In this document: positions 53,624 through 62,591 of the stretch, in pieces | How the letters are laid out: each line of letters starts with the position of its first letter | Numbering within the stretch: position 1 is the first letter of the stretch | The notes under the pieces: generated by a model | The model's database searches: none | What the model saw: the letters and a program-made list of their open reading frames with translations, nothing else | Told to the model about the DNA's origin: nothing | Assembly (NCBI RefSeq): GCF_036014015.1 | Contig: NZ_CP107905.1 | Coordinates: 2,480,001-2,544,000, forward strand | DNA: 64,000 nucleotides | Source of the DNA: Streptomyces sp. NBC_00457 | GTDB lineage: Bacteria > Actinomycetota > Actinomycetes > Streptomycetales > Streptomycetaceae | Direction: 5' to 3' | Position numbers and translations under genes: made by a program

Positions 53624-54736
53624 TCACGGTTCCGGGATCACGGTCCCGAAGCGGATGTCGTACGCCGCGTCCTGGTGCATCGTCCGGAGCATCCGCGCTC
53701 CTTCCTCCGTCACCTCGCCGCGCTGGGCCTTGGTGAGCTTGCCGAAGGGCTCGATGACGAGGGCGCCGTCGAGGATCCGCCACACGCCCGCGAGGAAGCC
53801 GTCGACGAGGAACGGGCAGTAGACCGTGTTCACCTGCCAGGTACGGCCCCGGTTCGGCGGCGGCACCACGCGGGTGCGGTCGGCGTGGGAGAGGAGCAGG
53901 TTGTCGAACTCGGGCAGGAAGCGGGGCGGGGCCGGGGTGTCCGGGTCGGGGCGGGGGGCGTCGGGGAGGTCGAAGAGTTCGACGCCGTTGTCGTCCCGGA
54001 AGGTGGCCAGCTGAGGGCGGAGGCGTTCGAAGGCGGGGCGCATCCGGGTCAGGCCGCACCAGGTCTGCATGTCCTTCACGGAGGCCGGTCCGAAGGCGGC
54101 GAGATAGCGCAGGACCGTGGCGTCGGCGGAGGCGGCGGGCTCGGCGGGGCGGTCCAGCCAGTGCTCGACGGTGGTGAGGGAGACCTGGGCGCTTCTGCCC
54201 CACAGTCCGCGCGGGGTGACCTGGACGAGGGGCAGCTTGCAGCGGGCGGCGACGGCCAGGGACTGCGGGTCGGCGTCCGGCCACTCGACGCTCAGCGCCT
54301 CGCGCAGCTGCTTCATCGTGCGCGGCCCGTCCTCCACGAGTTCACGGGCGAGTACGGCGAGCCGGTCCAGGTCGACACCGACGAGGCCCTTGCGGAAGTA
54401 GTTGATCTCCCGGTCCCGGGCGGGCTGCACCAGCGGGCGCAGGGTGAGGCTGTCGTCGGCGGTGTGCAGATGGATCGTCGAGCGCATGGTGACGATACGC
54501 ACCACCTCACGGCGCTCCAGCAGCCCGGACAGCTCCTCGGGCGTAAAGCCGTCGAGGCGTGCGGCGAGCGCGTAGTACGGCGGCTTGACCTCCTGGGCCT
54601 GGAGGCCGACGAGATGCTCCACGGCCGCCCGCGCGGTCAGCGGCGAGCGGCGCAGCAGCAGCTGCCGGTCGAGGGTCGCGCGGTTGAGGGCGCGGACGCC
54701 GAGCACGGGGGCGGTCGCGGACGTCGTCTTCGTCAT
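53624..54736 (-). CDS. Winged-helix DNA-binding protein (HTH_42/YcaQ-like)
   Basis: About 370 residues matching the HTH_42 (formerly DUF1006) family: LNRATLDRQLLLRRSPLTAR and VEHLVGLQAQEVKPPYYALA at the N-terminus, VVRIVTMRSTIHLHTADD, RFLPEFDNLLLSHADRTRV and the C-terminal VDGFLAGVWRI. Some relatives are DNA glycosylases acting on interstrand cross-links (YcaQ/AlkX, with a QxQ or QxD motif); here VGLQAQEV keeps the Q-x-Q arrangement, so a repair role is plausible. The ATG at 54736 fits the conserved start; no regulatory clue. Confidence 0.82.
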   Translation of the reverse strand: MTKTTSATAPVLGVRALNRATLDRQLLLRRSPLTARAAVEHLVGLQAQEVKPPYYALAARLDGFTPEELSGLLERREVVRIVTMRSTIHLHTADDSLTLRPLVQPARDREINYFRKGLVGVDLDRLAVLARELVEDGPRTMKQLREALSVEWPDADPQSLAVAARCKLPLVQVTPRGLWGRSAQVSLTTVEHWLDRPAEPAASADATVLRYLAAFGPASVKDMQTWCGLTRMRPAFERLRPQLATFRDDNGVELFDLPDAPRPDPDTPAPPRFLPEFDNLLLSHADRTRVVPPPNRGRTWQVNTVYCPFLVDGFLAGVWRILDGALVIEPFGKLTKAQRGEVTEEGARMLRTMHQDAAYDIRFGTVIPEP

Positions 54737-54928
54737 GCTCCGCACGCTAGCGCTGCTTGCGGACACCTTCTGTCCGCAACTCTCACCCGATCCCATACCA
54801 CCCGCCCGCCCCGATGTCGTATGCCCCGTATATCCTGCTCCGTGATCAACCGCTCCGCTGGAGCAGGACCAGCAGGGACTAGCAGAGACCAATAGGGATC
54901 AGCAGGGGACCAGCAGGGAGGTGCCGCC

Positions 54929-56071
54929 ATCGCCGCGAAGAACTCCAGGAAGTCCGTCTGGCGCCGCGCCCTGAACCACCAGCCGCCGTCACCCGAGACA
55001 GAGCCCGAGCCCGACCCGTCCTCTCCGGCATCGGCGGAGACCCCCGAACCGGGCAGCGTCGTCCAGGCCGTCCTCTACCAGGACGGCATCCGTGTCTCCT
55101 CCCCCGCCACCCTCGCCGAGACCTACCGCGAGCTGCGCGAGAAGCCGGCCGGCATGGCATGGATCGGCCTCGCCCGCCCCACCGAGAGCGAACTCCTCTC
55201 CCTCGCCGCCGAGTTCGACCTCCATCCCCTCTCGGTCGAGGACGCGATGGAGGCCCATCAGCGCCCGAAGCTGGAGCGCTACGGCGAGACGCTCTTCGTC
55301 GTGCTGCGGGCGGCCAGGTATCTGGACGCGCCGGAGGAGGTCGACTTCGGCGAGCTGCATGTGTTCGTCGGCCCCGACTTCGTGATCACGGTCCGCCATG
55401 GCGCGGCACCGGACCTGTCGGCGGTCCGCCGGCGCATGGAGGAGTCGACGGACCTGCTGAAGCTGGGCCCGGAGGCGGTGCTCTACGCCATCCTGGACGC
55501 GGTGGTCGACGGCTATGTGCCCGTCGTCTCCGGTGTCCAGAACGACATCGACGAGATCGAGACGGAAGTCTTCGGCGGCGACCCCGAAGTGTCCCGCCGC
55601 ATCTACGAACTCTCCCGCGAAATGGTCGAGTTCCAGCGCGCCACCCGCCCCCTCGTCGGCATGCTGCACGGCCTGATGGCCGGCTTCGCCAAATACGGCA
55701 CGGACGAGGAACTCCAGCGCTACCTCCGCGACGTCGCCGACCACGTCACCCACACCAGCGAACGCGTCGACGGCTTCCGCCAGGCCCTCACGGAGATCCT
55801 CACGGTGAACACGACCCTGGTCACCCAGCAACAGAACGCGGAAATGCGGGCGTTGGCGGAGGCGGGGTTCGAGCAGAACGAGGAGATCAAGAAGATCTCG
55901 TCATGGGCGGCGATCCTGTTCGCCCCGACGCTGGTCGGGACGGTCTACGGGATGAACTTCGACCACATGCCGGAGTTGCACTGGGTGTTCGGATACCCCT
56001 TCGCCATCGCCCTGATGGCGGCGGTGTGCACCAGTTTGTACGTCATCTTCAAGCGGCGGGACTGGCTCTGA
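54929..56071 (+). CDS. CorA-family metal ion channel, probable AUC start
   Basis: CorA/MIT-type magnesium (or cobalt) channel, about 380 residues from 54929. Domain features: N-terminal VVQAVLYQDGIRVSSPATLA, cytoplasmic alpha/beta part with LSVEDAMEAHQRPKLERYGE, long coiled helices, and two C-terminal membrane helices with the selectivity motif YGMN and the late HWVFGYPFAIALM. The first ATG in frame (55154) would delete the conserved N-terminal strands. The frame is open from a TAG at 54893, and only ATC at 54929 has a correctly spaced ribosome site (GGGAGG, seven bases). I therefore place the start at ATC; an ATG-to-ATC change or a base error is the alternative. Confidence 0.8.
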   Translation: MAAKNSRKSVWRRALNHQPPSPETEPEPDPSSPASAETPEPGSVVQAVLYQDGIRVSSPATLAETYRELREKPAGMAWIGLARPTESELLSLAAEFDLHPLSVEDAMEAHQRPKLERYGETLFVVLRAARYLDAPEEVDFGELHVFVGPDFVITVRHGAAPDLSAVRRRMEESTDLLKLGPEAVLYAILDAVVDGYVPVVSGVQNDIDEIETEVFGGDPEVSRRIYELSREMVEFQRATRPLVGMLHGLMAGFAKYGTDEELQRYLRDVADHVTHTSERVDGFRQALTEILTVNTTLVTQQQNAEMRALAEAGFEQNEEIKKISSWAAILFAPTLVGTVYGMNFDHMPELHWVFGYPFAIALMAAVCTSLYVIFKRRDWL

Positions 56072-56072
56072 G

Positions 56073-56210
56073 CAGTCGCTGGCGGTCAGGTTGGGCGACG
56101 TCCCAGAGTGCGCCGGTGGCGAGGTTGCCGAGGGTGACGCCGAGACCGGAGACGGTGTTGTACGGGTCGTAGTGGGTGGCGACGAGGCGGTTGCCGGAGA
56201 GCCTGATCGG
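56073..56210 (-). pseudogene. MFS transporter C-terminal remnant
   Basis: Minus-strand translation reads NRLVATHYDPYNTVSGLGVT, then LGNLATGALWDVAQ, closely resembling the late helices of MFS carriers (pattern LVATHYGLYNTVCGLGITLGN). There is no start, no upstream membrane segments and no stop in a sensible place. It abuts the CorA stop. The remaining bases to 56416 show no gene that I can support. Confidence 0.5.
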
Positions 56211-56416
56211 CCCTCACCGGCCCTGGGAACCAGTGCCCTTCGATCTCACCGGTTCCCTACATCCGGCAAGCCCCGCCCAACCGGCTCATTGCCGCTGCAA
56301 CGGCAGCCGTGATGTTGGCCATCTCACCTTTGCTACCGGGGAGTTCGGCCTGCGTGAGCAGCGCTGCCCGGTAACGTTTTGGCGTCGGGCAGGAGCGGAA
56401 CGGCAGGAGTGCAGTG

Positions 56417-56818
56417 GTGATACGGCGAGTGGCGGCGGCGATCGTGCTGCTGGCTGCCGCTGTACTCCTGCACTTCACGACGCCGCACCACACCACCGAC
56501 GCCCCGAGCGCGGTGTCCGCGATGGCACCCGCAATCGAACCGGAGACCAGGAAGGCGTCCGGCCCCGCGACCGTCCTCATCCACGCGGACACCGGCCTGG
56601 AGCACCACGAGACCGCGGCCGACGCTCCGGCCCGGCTGCCCCGCGCGCTGGCGCCCGACGTCGAGTCGCACGCGTCCTCGGACGGCACGCCGGTCGACGA
56701 GGTGACCATCGCCGCCGTCCCGTCGGGAACCGCGCAGCCGCGTACGGCGAGAGAGACCTGGAACCCGAGCGGCGCCCTGACGCCCACTCCGAGCACACTG
56801 CAGACCTTCCGCTGCTGA
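56417..56818 (+). CDS. Small single-pass or secreted protein, unknown
   Basis: About 133 residues beginning with a hydrophobic stretch (VAAAIVLLAAAVLLHFTTPH) that is either a signal peptide or an N-terminal anchor, then a hydrophilic Ala/Pro/Thr-rich tail with several His residues (HFTTPHHTTD, LEHHETAAD). I do not recognise a family. GTG at 56417 has AGGAG seven bases upstream; GTG at 56414 is an alternative. It lies 106 bases before the carbonic anhydrase gene and may be co-transcribed. Confidence 0.55.
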   Translation: MIRRVAAAIVLLAAAVLLHFTTPHHTTDAPSAVSAMAPAIEPETRKASGPATVLIHADTGLEHHETAADAPARLPRALAPDVESHASSDGTPVDEVTIAAVPSGTAQPRTARETWNPSGALTPTPSTLQTFRC

Positions 56819-56924
56819 TCGGCCGCGTGCTTCGCAGCGCGGTGCCCGGCTGCGCAGCACGCCCTCTTCGTATCCCTGAGTCCTCGTCGACGCTCGTCGA
56901 CGCACGAAGAGCACGAGGCCGACC

Positions 56925-57533
56925 ATGCAGTCACTCATCGAGCACGCCCGTACGTTCCCCGCCAAGATCGTCGACCGGCAGGAGGACTTCGCACACCTGG
57001 CCCGCGGGCAGAAGCCCCAGGCCCTGTTCATCTCCTGCTCCGATTCCCGCGTCATCCCGTCCCTGTTCACCGGCGCCGCGCCAGGTGACCTCTTCGAGCT
57101 GCGCACCGCGGGCAACATCGTCCCCCGCTACCGGGCGCAGGCCGCCTGCGGTGTCGCGGGCTCCCTGGAGTTCGCCGTGCAGGCCCTGCAGATCCCCGAC
57201 ATCGTCGTGTGCGGTCACTCGCACTGCGGCGCCGTCCAGGGCCTCATCCGCGAGCAGACCGTGCACACCATGCCGCTGGTACGCCGCTGGCTGTCCTGGG
57301 CCGAGCGCCGGGCCCAGGCCGATGAGCCGTGGCAGACACAAGGGCTGGGCGAGGACCCGACCGCGGTGACCCAGCAGCACGTGCTCACCCAGCTCGACCA
57401 CCTGCGCAGCTACCCCTTCATCGCCCGGCGGCTGTCCTCCGGCCGACTGCGCCTGCACGCCTGGTACTACACCGTCGAGACCGGCGATGTCCTGGCCTGC
57501 GCTCCCGGCGCCCGCACCTTCAAACCCCTGTGA
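56925..57533 (+). CDS. Beta-class carbonic anhydrase
   Basis: Zinc enzyme of 202 residues interconverting CO2 and bicarbonate. Ligands Cys38 (in FISCSDSRVIP), His98 and Cys101 (VVCGHSHCGAVQ), with the Asp40-Arg42 dyad, identify the beta class. No signal peptide, so cytoplasmic. The ATG at 56925 is preceded by GCACGAGGCCGACC. Eighty bases later comes a SulP transporter; such pairs are known to supply or remove bicarbonate. Confidence 0.94.
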   Translation: MQSLIEHARTFPAKIVDRQEDFAHLARGQKPQALFISCSDSRVIPSLFTGAAPGDLFELRTAGNIVPRYRAQAACGVAGSLEFAVQALQIPDIVVCGHSHCGAVQGLIREQTVHTMPLVRRWLSWAERRAQADEPWQTQGLGEDPTAVTQQHVLTQLDHLRSYPFIARRLSSGRLRLHAWYYTVETGDVLACAPGARTFKPL

Positions 57534-57613
57534 ACCGGCCGGACAGCGGCCCCACACCCGCCTGTTCCGGTCGCATGCCACGCGACGTTCCTTCCCCCAC
57601 TCGAAAGAACGCC

Positions 57614-59086
57614 ATGACTTCGCACCTCGCCACACTCAAGCGCGCCCTGCGCACCGATCTCACGTCCTCCCTCGTCGTCTTCCTCGTCGCCCTGCCGCTG
57701 TGCGTGGGCGTCGCCGTCGCCTCCGGCGTCCCGGCCGAAATCGGCCTGATCACCGGCATCGTGGGCGGCCTCGTGACCGGATTGCTGCCCGGCAGCAGCC
57801 TCCAGGTCAGCGGCCCGGCCGCCGGGCTGACCGTGCTGGTGTTCACCGCCGTTCAGGAGTACGGCCTGCCCGCACTCGGCGTGATCGTCCTGGCCACCGG
57901 TCTGCTCCAACTCGCCCTAGGGACCCTGCGGTTGGGCCGCTTCTTCCGGGCCATCTCGCTGTCCGTGGTGCACGGCATGCTCGCCGGCATCGGCCTGGTG
58001 CTGATCGCCGGGCAGCTGTACGCGCTGGCCGACCACAAGGCACCCGGCAGCGGCACCGCGAACATCGCCGGGCTGCCGGGCCTCGCCGTCGACGTCCTCC
58101 TCTCGGACCCGGCGCTGATCGCCGTCGGCATCGGCACCGGAACCGTCGTGATCATGACGCTGTGGAAGAAGCTGCCGGGCAAAGCCCAACTGCTGCCCGG
58201 CCCGCTGGTGGCCGTCGGCGCGGCGCTGGCCACTACCGCCGCCTTCGACCTGCCCGTCAAGCGGGTCGAGGTCAGCGGTCTGGCGGAGGCCATCCAGCCG
58301 CCCGCCCTCGGCGACTTCGGACAACTGGCGCAGGTCGGCCTGCTGACCACCGTCATCGCCTTCACCCTCATCGCGTCGGCCGAGTCGCTGTTCAGCGCGG
58401 CGGCCGTCGACCGTCTGCACGACGGCCCGAAGACCGACTACGACAAGGAGCTGATGGCCCAGGGAGCGGGCAACACCCTGTGCGGGCTGCTCGGCGCGCT
58501 GCCGATGACCGCGGTGATCGTCCGCAGCGCCGCCAACGTCCAGGCAGGCGCCCGCACCAAGCTCTCCCGCGTCCTGCACGGCGTATGGCTGCTCCTCTTC
58601 GCCGCGCTGCTGCCCGGCGCCCTCGGCATGATCCCGACCGCCGCGCTCGCCGGCGTGCTCATCCACGCGGGCTTCAAGCTGCTGCCGGTCAAGGAGTTGG
58701 GTCCGCTGTGGCGTGAACACCGAGGCGAGGCCGTGGTGTTGGTGATCACGGCGGGGGCGATTCTGGTCACCAACATGTTCGAGGGCGTGCTGATCGGGCT
58801 CGTGCTGGCGGTGGCGAAGTCCGCGTGGGAGGTGTCCCACGTCCACATCGAGACCGACGACACGGGCACCGGGCCGGTGCGCGTCCGGATCGTGGGCAAC
58901 GCGACCTTCCTGCGGCTGCCGAAAATCCTGGACGCCCTCGAGAAACTGCCCCACGACCGTTCCGTCGAGCTCAACCTCGCGGGACTGCGCCACCTCGACC
59001 ACGCCTGCATGAGCGCCCTGCAGAACTGGGCGGACCAGCACAACGCGCACACCGTCCAGCCGGAGCACATCCCCGCCTCAGCCTGA
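57614..59086 (+). CDS. SulP-family inorganic anion transporter
   Basis: About 490 residues with ten or more hydrophobic segments. The SulP core is visible: LVVFLVALPLCVGVAVASGV with PAEIGLITGIVGG, SGPAAGLTVLVF, and the later AESLFSAAAVDRLHDGPKT. The cytoplasmic STAS region is short (VRIVGNATFLRLPKILDALE to SALQNWADQH). Linkage to a beta carbonic anhydrase indicates bicarbonate, although sulfate or other anions cannot be excluded. The ATG at 57614 fits the family start; an upstream frame overlaps the anhydrase. Confidence 0.9.
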   Translation: MTSHLATLKRALRTDLTSSLVVFLVALPLCVGVAVASGVPAEIGLITGIVGGLVTGLLPGSSLQVSGPAAGLTVLVFTAVQEYGLPALGVIVLATGLLQLALGTLRLGRFFRAISLSVVHGMLAGIGLVLIAGQLYALADHKAPGSGTANIAGLPGLAVDVLLSDPALIAVGIGTGTVVIMTLWKKLPGKAQLLPGPLVAVGAALATTAAFDLPVKRVEVSGLAEAIQPPALGDFGQLAQVGLLTTVIAFTLIASAESLFSAAAVDRLHDGPKTDYDKELMAQGAGNTLCGLLGALPMTAVIVRSAANVQAGARTKLSRVLHGVWLLLFAALLPGALGMIPTAALAGVLIHAGFKLLPVKELGPLWREHRGEAVVLVITAGAILVTNMFEGVLIGLVLAVAKSAWEVSHVHIETDDTGTGPVRVRIVGNATFLRLPKILDALEKLPHDRSVELNLAGLRHLDHACMSALQNWADQHNAHTVQPEHIPASA

Positions 59087-59093
59087 GCACGAA

Positions 59094-59125
59094 CCCGTGG
59101 GGCGGTGTTCCGGCCGCCCCACGGG
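59094..59125 (+). terminator. Terminator hairpin after SulP gene
   Basis: CCCGTGGGGCGG (59094-59105) pairs perfectly with CCGCCCCACGGG (59114-59125) over an eight-base loop, followed by CCTTTG. Confidence 0.75.
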
Positions 59126-59212
59126 CCTTTGACGTCATACGTGGTGAACAGCCCCCGGCGTTCACCCGTATCCCAAGCCGAGTACGAACAGCACCCGAGA
59201 TGGAGAGGCAAC

Positions 59213-59704
59213 GTGCCCCAGCAGCACCCGCGAGGACCCATCGGCCGAAGCCTGTCCGCCGCATCCCTGAGGCGCGCAGCCGTCGTCGCAAGCCTGGCGA
59301 TCCTTCCCCTGACCACAGCCTGCAGCGGCGGCGAGGACAAGGCGGCCGAGGAAGCCGGTCCGTCGAAGATCTCCGCTGCCCCGGCGGCCGGAGTCGTCGC
59401 GCCTGCCAAGGTCGAAGTGATCGCCAGCCTGACCGGCTGCAAGCCCAAGATCCGCATCGAGGCGGACCAACTGCGCCAGGGCCTGTGCCACACCAAGGAG
59501 GTCGACTACCTCATCACCACCTTCCCGGAGGAGAAGTACAAGCAGACCTGGTTGGACTCCGCCGCCATCTACGGAGGCAAGTACCTGGTCGGCACGCGCT
59601 GGATCGTCAGCGCGAAAAAGCCGGAGATGCTGGAGAAGTTCCGGACCAAGATCGGCGGAAACATCCAGCAGCTGCAGGGCATCGGTCCCAAGCCGACCAC
59701 GTAG
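59213..59704 (+). CDS. Lipoprotein, unknown
   Basis: About 163 residues with a lipoprotein signal: basic N-terminus, hydrophobic AVVASLAILPLT and lipobox TTAC, giving a lipidated Cys near 37. The mature domain (VEVIASLTGCKPKIRIEADQ, then LCHTKEVDYLITTFPEE and VGTRWIVSAKKPEMLEKF) has two more Cys that could form a disulfide; I recognise no family. The GTG at 59213 follows GGAGAGG. It stands between the SulP terminator and the CopC-CopD gene. Confidence 0.7.
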   Translation: MPQQHPRGPIGRSLSAASLRRAAVVASLAILPLTTACSGGEDKAAEEAGPSKISAAPAAGVVAPAKVEVIASLTGCKPKIRIEADQLRQGLCHTKEVDYLITTFPEEKYKQTWLDSAAIYGGKYLVGTRWIVSAKKPEMLEKFRTKIGGNIQQLQGIGPKPTT

Positions 59705-59770
59705 TTGCAGCTCGGCCATCGCCCCGCACCACCGCCGACGCCCACGCACCACTGCCCTGGAGGCTGCTCC

Positions 59771-61765
59771 ATGCACACGGCACCACGCCGGGCCAGGAAA
59801 CCGCTGACCGCCCTGGCGCTGCTCGGCGCCGTGCTCGCGTTCCTCCTCGGCGGCGCCGGGCCCGCCTCCGCCCACGCCGCCCTGACCGGATCCGACCCGG
59901 CCGACACCGCCGTACTCAAGACGGCTCCACAGCAGGTCACGCTCACTTTCACCGAGGCGGTCAGCCCCTCCGACGGCTCCCTGCGCGTGCTGTCCCCCAA
60001 GAACGAGCGGGTCAACAAGGGCTCGGTCGAGCGCGCGGACGGCAAGACGAACACGGTCCGTGTGACGTTGCCCGACAAGCTGGCCAAGGGCACCTACACG
60101 GTCTCCTGGCGCGTCGTCTCCGCCGACGGCCACCCGATCTCCGGCGCGTTCACCTTCTCCATCGGCAAACCGTCCGCCACCTCCGCGGTACTTCCCTCCG
60201 GGCCCTCGGTCGACCCCACCGTCTCCCGCCTCTACGGCGTCGCCCGCTACGCCGCCTATGGTGGCCTCGCCCTGCTCATCGGGGTCGCCGGATTCGGCCT
60301 GCTGTGCTGGCCCGCCGCGCTCGCCCTCCGGCTGGTACGCAGGCTGCTGCTGACCGGCTGGCTGACACTGATGGTCTCCACGCTCGTATTGCTGCTTCTG
60401 CGCGGCCCGTACGAGAGCGGTCGGGGCGTCACCGCGCTGTTCGACTTGTCCTTGCTGGGTCCCACCCTCACGGGCAAGACCGGGACGGCCTTGGTGACAC
60501 GGCTCTTGCTGGTCACGGTGGCGGGCCTGGCGTTGGCCCCGATCACGGGCCGTCTCGTCGGCAGCACGGAGGCGCGGGACCGGGGGGCGTCCGAAGCCGC
60601 ACCGGGTAACGCCGAAACCGATGCGGACGTCCGGCCGATCGCCCCGTCCGTCGGTGCCCGGGTCGCGGGGGTCCTGCTCGCCGTGGGCCTGGCGGTCACC
60701 TGGGCCGCTGCCGAGCACGCCTCCGCCGGTCTCCAGGTGCCCGTGGCCATCCCGGTCGCGGTCCTGCACCTGCTCGCCATGGCCGTATGGCTCGGCGGTC
60801 TCCTCACCCTGGCGCTGATCCTCTACCGGGCGCCCGCCGGCACGACGGTTCCGGGGTCCGCGGTCACCCGCTTCTCCCAACTGGCGTTCGGCGCCGTTCT
60901 CGTCCTGACCGCCACTGGCGTCTACCAGTCCTGGCGGCAGGTCGGCTCCTTCGACGCCCTCTCCTCCACCCAGTACGGGCGGATCCTCTGCCTCAAGGTC
61001 GCCGCCGTCATCCTTGTTCTGACCGCGGCGAAGTTCTCCCGGCAGTGGACCCACGCCCCGCAGTCGGCACCGGAGGCGCTCGCGGTGGCGGCACCGAAGC
61101 CGGTACGCGTGACACAGACTGTCGGAGCAGGTTCATCTTCCGGCGAGGCGGCATTGCCCGGCGCAGGCGATGCCGCGCCGGACAGCGCCGAACAGTCCTC
61201 CACGCGCGACACCACCGACAGTTCCGAACCGCCCGTCCCGCCGTCCGAGCAGCGCCGACGCGGCCTGCGCCGCTCGGTCGCCGCCGAAGCAGTTCTCGGC
61301 CTCATCGTCCTGGCGATCACCACGGTGCTCACCGGCACCCCACCCAGCCGGGCCGCCGCGCAGAACACCGCAGCGGTGGCAGGGGTTCAGCAGGTACCGG
61401 CGGCGGTGGCCACGATCCCGTTCGACACCGGCGTACCAAAGGGATACGGCAAGGTGCAGATCACCTTCCTTCCGGGGCAGGTGGGTGAGAACAGGGTGGA
61501 GGCCCTGGTGTTCGGGGCCGACGCCGGCCTCATCGCCGTTCCCGAGCTGCGTCTCACCGTGACCCACCGTGCGCAGGGAATCGGCCCGCTCGACGCGAAA
61601 CTGACCGCCCGAGGCGGCTACTGGGGGACGGACAGCCTGCGCTTTCCCATCTCCGGCACGTGGACCCTGAAGGCCACCGTGCGCATCAGCGACGTGGACC
61701 AGGTCACCGTGTCGAAGGACGTGACGATCCGGGACCTGCAGCCGCAGGCGGCAACCGCACCCTGA
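59771..61765 (+). CDS. CopC-CopD fusion with YtkA-like domain
   Basis: Copper protein of about 664 residues. A signal peptide ends in SASA-like PASAHAA, leaving the N-terminal His of the CopC domain (SAHAALTGSDPADTAVL, later DGHPISGAFTFSI). Eight or so membrane helices form CopD (LYGVARYAAYGGLALLIGVA to VLTATGVYQSWRQVGSF). A cytoplasmic Glu/Ser-rich linker, one more helix and a C-terminal YtkA/FixH-like domain (VQITFLPGQVGENRVEALV) follow. Probably imports or handles copper at the membrane. The ATG at 59771 has GGAGG seven bases upstream. Downstream genes on the other strand are also copper-related. Confidence 0.93.
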   Translation: MHTAPRRARKPLTALALLGAVLAFLLGGAGPASAHAALTGSDPADTAVLKTAPQQVTLTFTEAVSPSDGSLRVLSPKNERVNKGSVERADGKTNTVRVTLPDKLAKGTYTVSWRVVSADGHPISGAFTFSIGKPSATSAVLPSGPSVDPTVSRLYGVARYAAYGGLALLIGVAGFGLLCWPAALALRLVRRLLLTGWLTLMVSTLVLLLLRGPYESGRGVTALFDLSLLGPTLTGKTGTALVTRLLLVTVAGLALAPITGRLVGSTEARDRGASEAAPGNAETDADVRPIAPSVGARVAGVLLAVGLAVTWAAAEHASAGLQVPVAIPVAVLHLLAMAVWLGGLLTLALILYRAPAGTTVPGSAVTRFSQLAFGAVLVLTATGVYQSWRQVGSFDALSSTQYGRILCLKVAAVILVLTAAKFSRQWTHAPQSAPEALAVAAPKPVRVTQTVGAGSSSGEAALPGAGDAAPDSAEQSSTRDTTDSSEPPVPPSEQRRRGLRRSVAAEAVLGLIVLAITTVLTGTPPSRAAAQNTAAVAGVQQVPAAVATIPFDTGVPKGYGKVQITFLPGQVGENRVEALVFGADAGLIAVPELRLTVTHRAQGIGPLDAKLTARGGYWGTDSLRFPISGTWTLKATVRISDVDQVTVSKDVTIRDLQPQAATAP

Positions 61766-61798
61766 CGAGCAGCGTGGTTCACGGCCACTGACACCGCG

Positions 61799-61882
61799 TC
61801 AGGCAGCGTTCGCCCTGATGACTACCTCGCGTAGCCGTTCGTCGGAGGCGCGCTCCCGCCAGATGATGTAGCGGCGGTTCAT
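61799..61882 (-). pseudogene. Transposase C-terminal remnant
   Basis: The minus strand encodes MNRRYIIWRERASDERLREVV followed by IRANAA and a stop, resembling the end of IS630-like transposases (pattern RYIxWRN...LRxxVxRANVA). The rest of the element is absent. Confidence 0.35.
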
Positions 61883-61922
61883 GCTGCCCGGATACGCGGG
61901 CGTAACGGGCGACTGCTGCGCA

Positions 61923-62423
61923 CTAGGCGCCGGCCGGCCGGTAGTCGGTGATGATGTAAAGGGCCTCGTCGTCGATGGCATTCGCCTCCCAGTCCAGGGA
62001 GATCCGCACCGGATGCCCGTCGGCCGCGTACTCCGCCTCGGCCGTGTCCGCGTTGTCGCGCCGGGCCTGCTCCATCTCCTCCAGCAGCCCGCCGATGGTG
62101 GGCACTTCGTCGGGCATCTGCTCGACCACGCGTCGGCCACTGTCGTCGAGGCCGACTGCCTTCACCACCTCGCGGTCCTGGACCGTCACCCGGAAGGTCC
62201 CGAGCAGGGACCTCTCTCCCTCACTCGACTTCAGCGTGTAGGTGTACGCATCGGGCTCAGCCCATGCGTTCCGGCTCTGCGCTGCAACGCTCTTGCTTCC
62301 GGTTCCTTCAGCGGTTCCGGGGGACGGCGGTGTATCGGTGCCGCAGGCTGCGGTCGCGCACAGCAGCCCTCCGATCAGTGCGGCAGTGGCCAGGGCCCGG
62401 GCGGGGAGAGGTACGGCGGTCAT
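61923..62423 (-). CDS. DUF6174-like lipoprotein
   Basis: About 166 residues with a lipoprotein signal (ALATAALIGGLLCATAAC) and lipobox TAAC near residue 25. The mature part (YTYTLKSSEGERSLLGTFRV, then VQDREVVKAVGLDDSGR and GGLLEEMEQARRDNAD, later HPVRISLDWEANAIDDEALY) fits the DUF6174 pattern, of unknown function, found in secreted lipoproteins. The ATG at 62423 has GAAGGGA upstream. Separated from YcnI by a terminator hairpin. Confidence 0.8.
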   Translation of the reverse strand: MTAVPLPARALATAALIGGLLCATAACGTDTPPSPGTAEGTGSKSVAAQSRNAWAEPDAYTYTLKSSEGERSLLGTFRVTVQDREVVKAVGLDDSGRRVVEQMPDEVPTIGGLLEEMEQARRDNADTAEAEYAADGHPVRISLDWEANAIDDEALYIITDYRPAGA

Positions 62424-62542
62424 GGCGGCAGTCCCTTCACAGACGGCTACCGCTATGACGTGGGTGGGCCGGATAACGTTCGGCAGGCCCATCGGGCACG
62501 CCAGGCGGGTCTGCCGCAGTTGCCGTCTCAGCGGGCTGAACC

Positions 62543-62576
62543 TCCCGCGGGGCGGCGGGAGTTCCGCCCCGCGGGA
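62543..62576 (-). terminator. Terminator hairpin after ycnI
   Basis: TCCCGCGGGGCGG (62543-62555) pairs perfectly with CCGCCCCGCGGGA (62564-62576), eight-base loop. It lies 16 bases beyond the YcnI stop. Confidence 0.75.
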
Positions 62577-62591
62577 CACCGGCGTCGCCGG

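Noticed and set aside
56864..56911. CTCTTCGT / ACGAAGAG repeat before the carbonic anhydrase gene
   Set aside because: Only eight bases with a 32-base interval; it could be chance and no second copy supports an operator.
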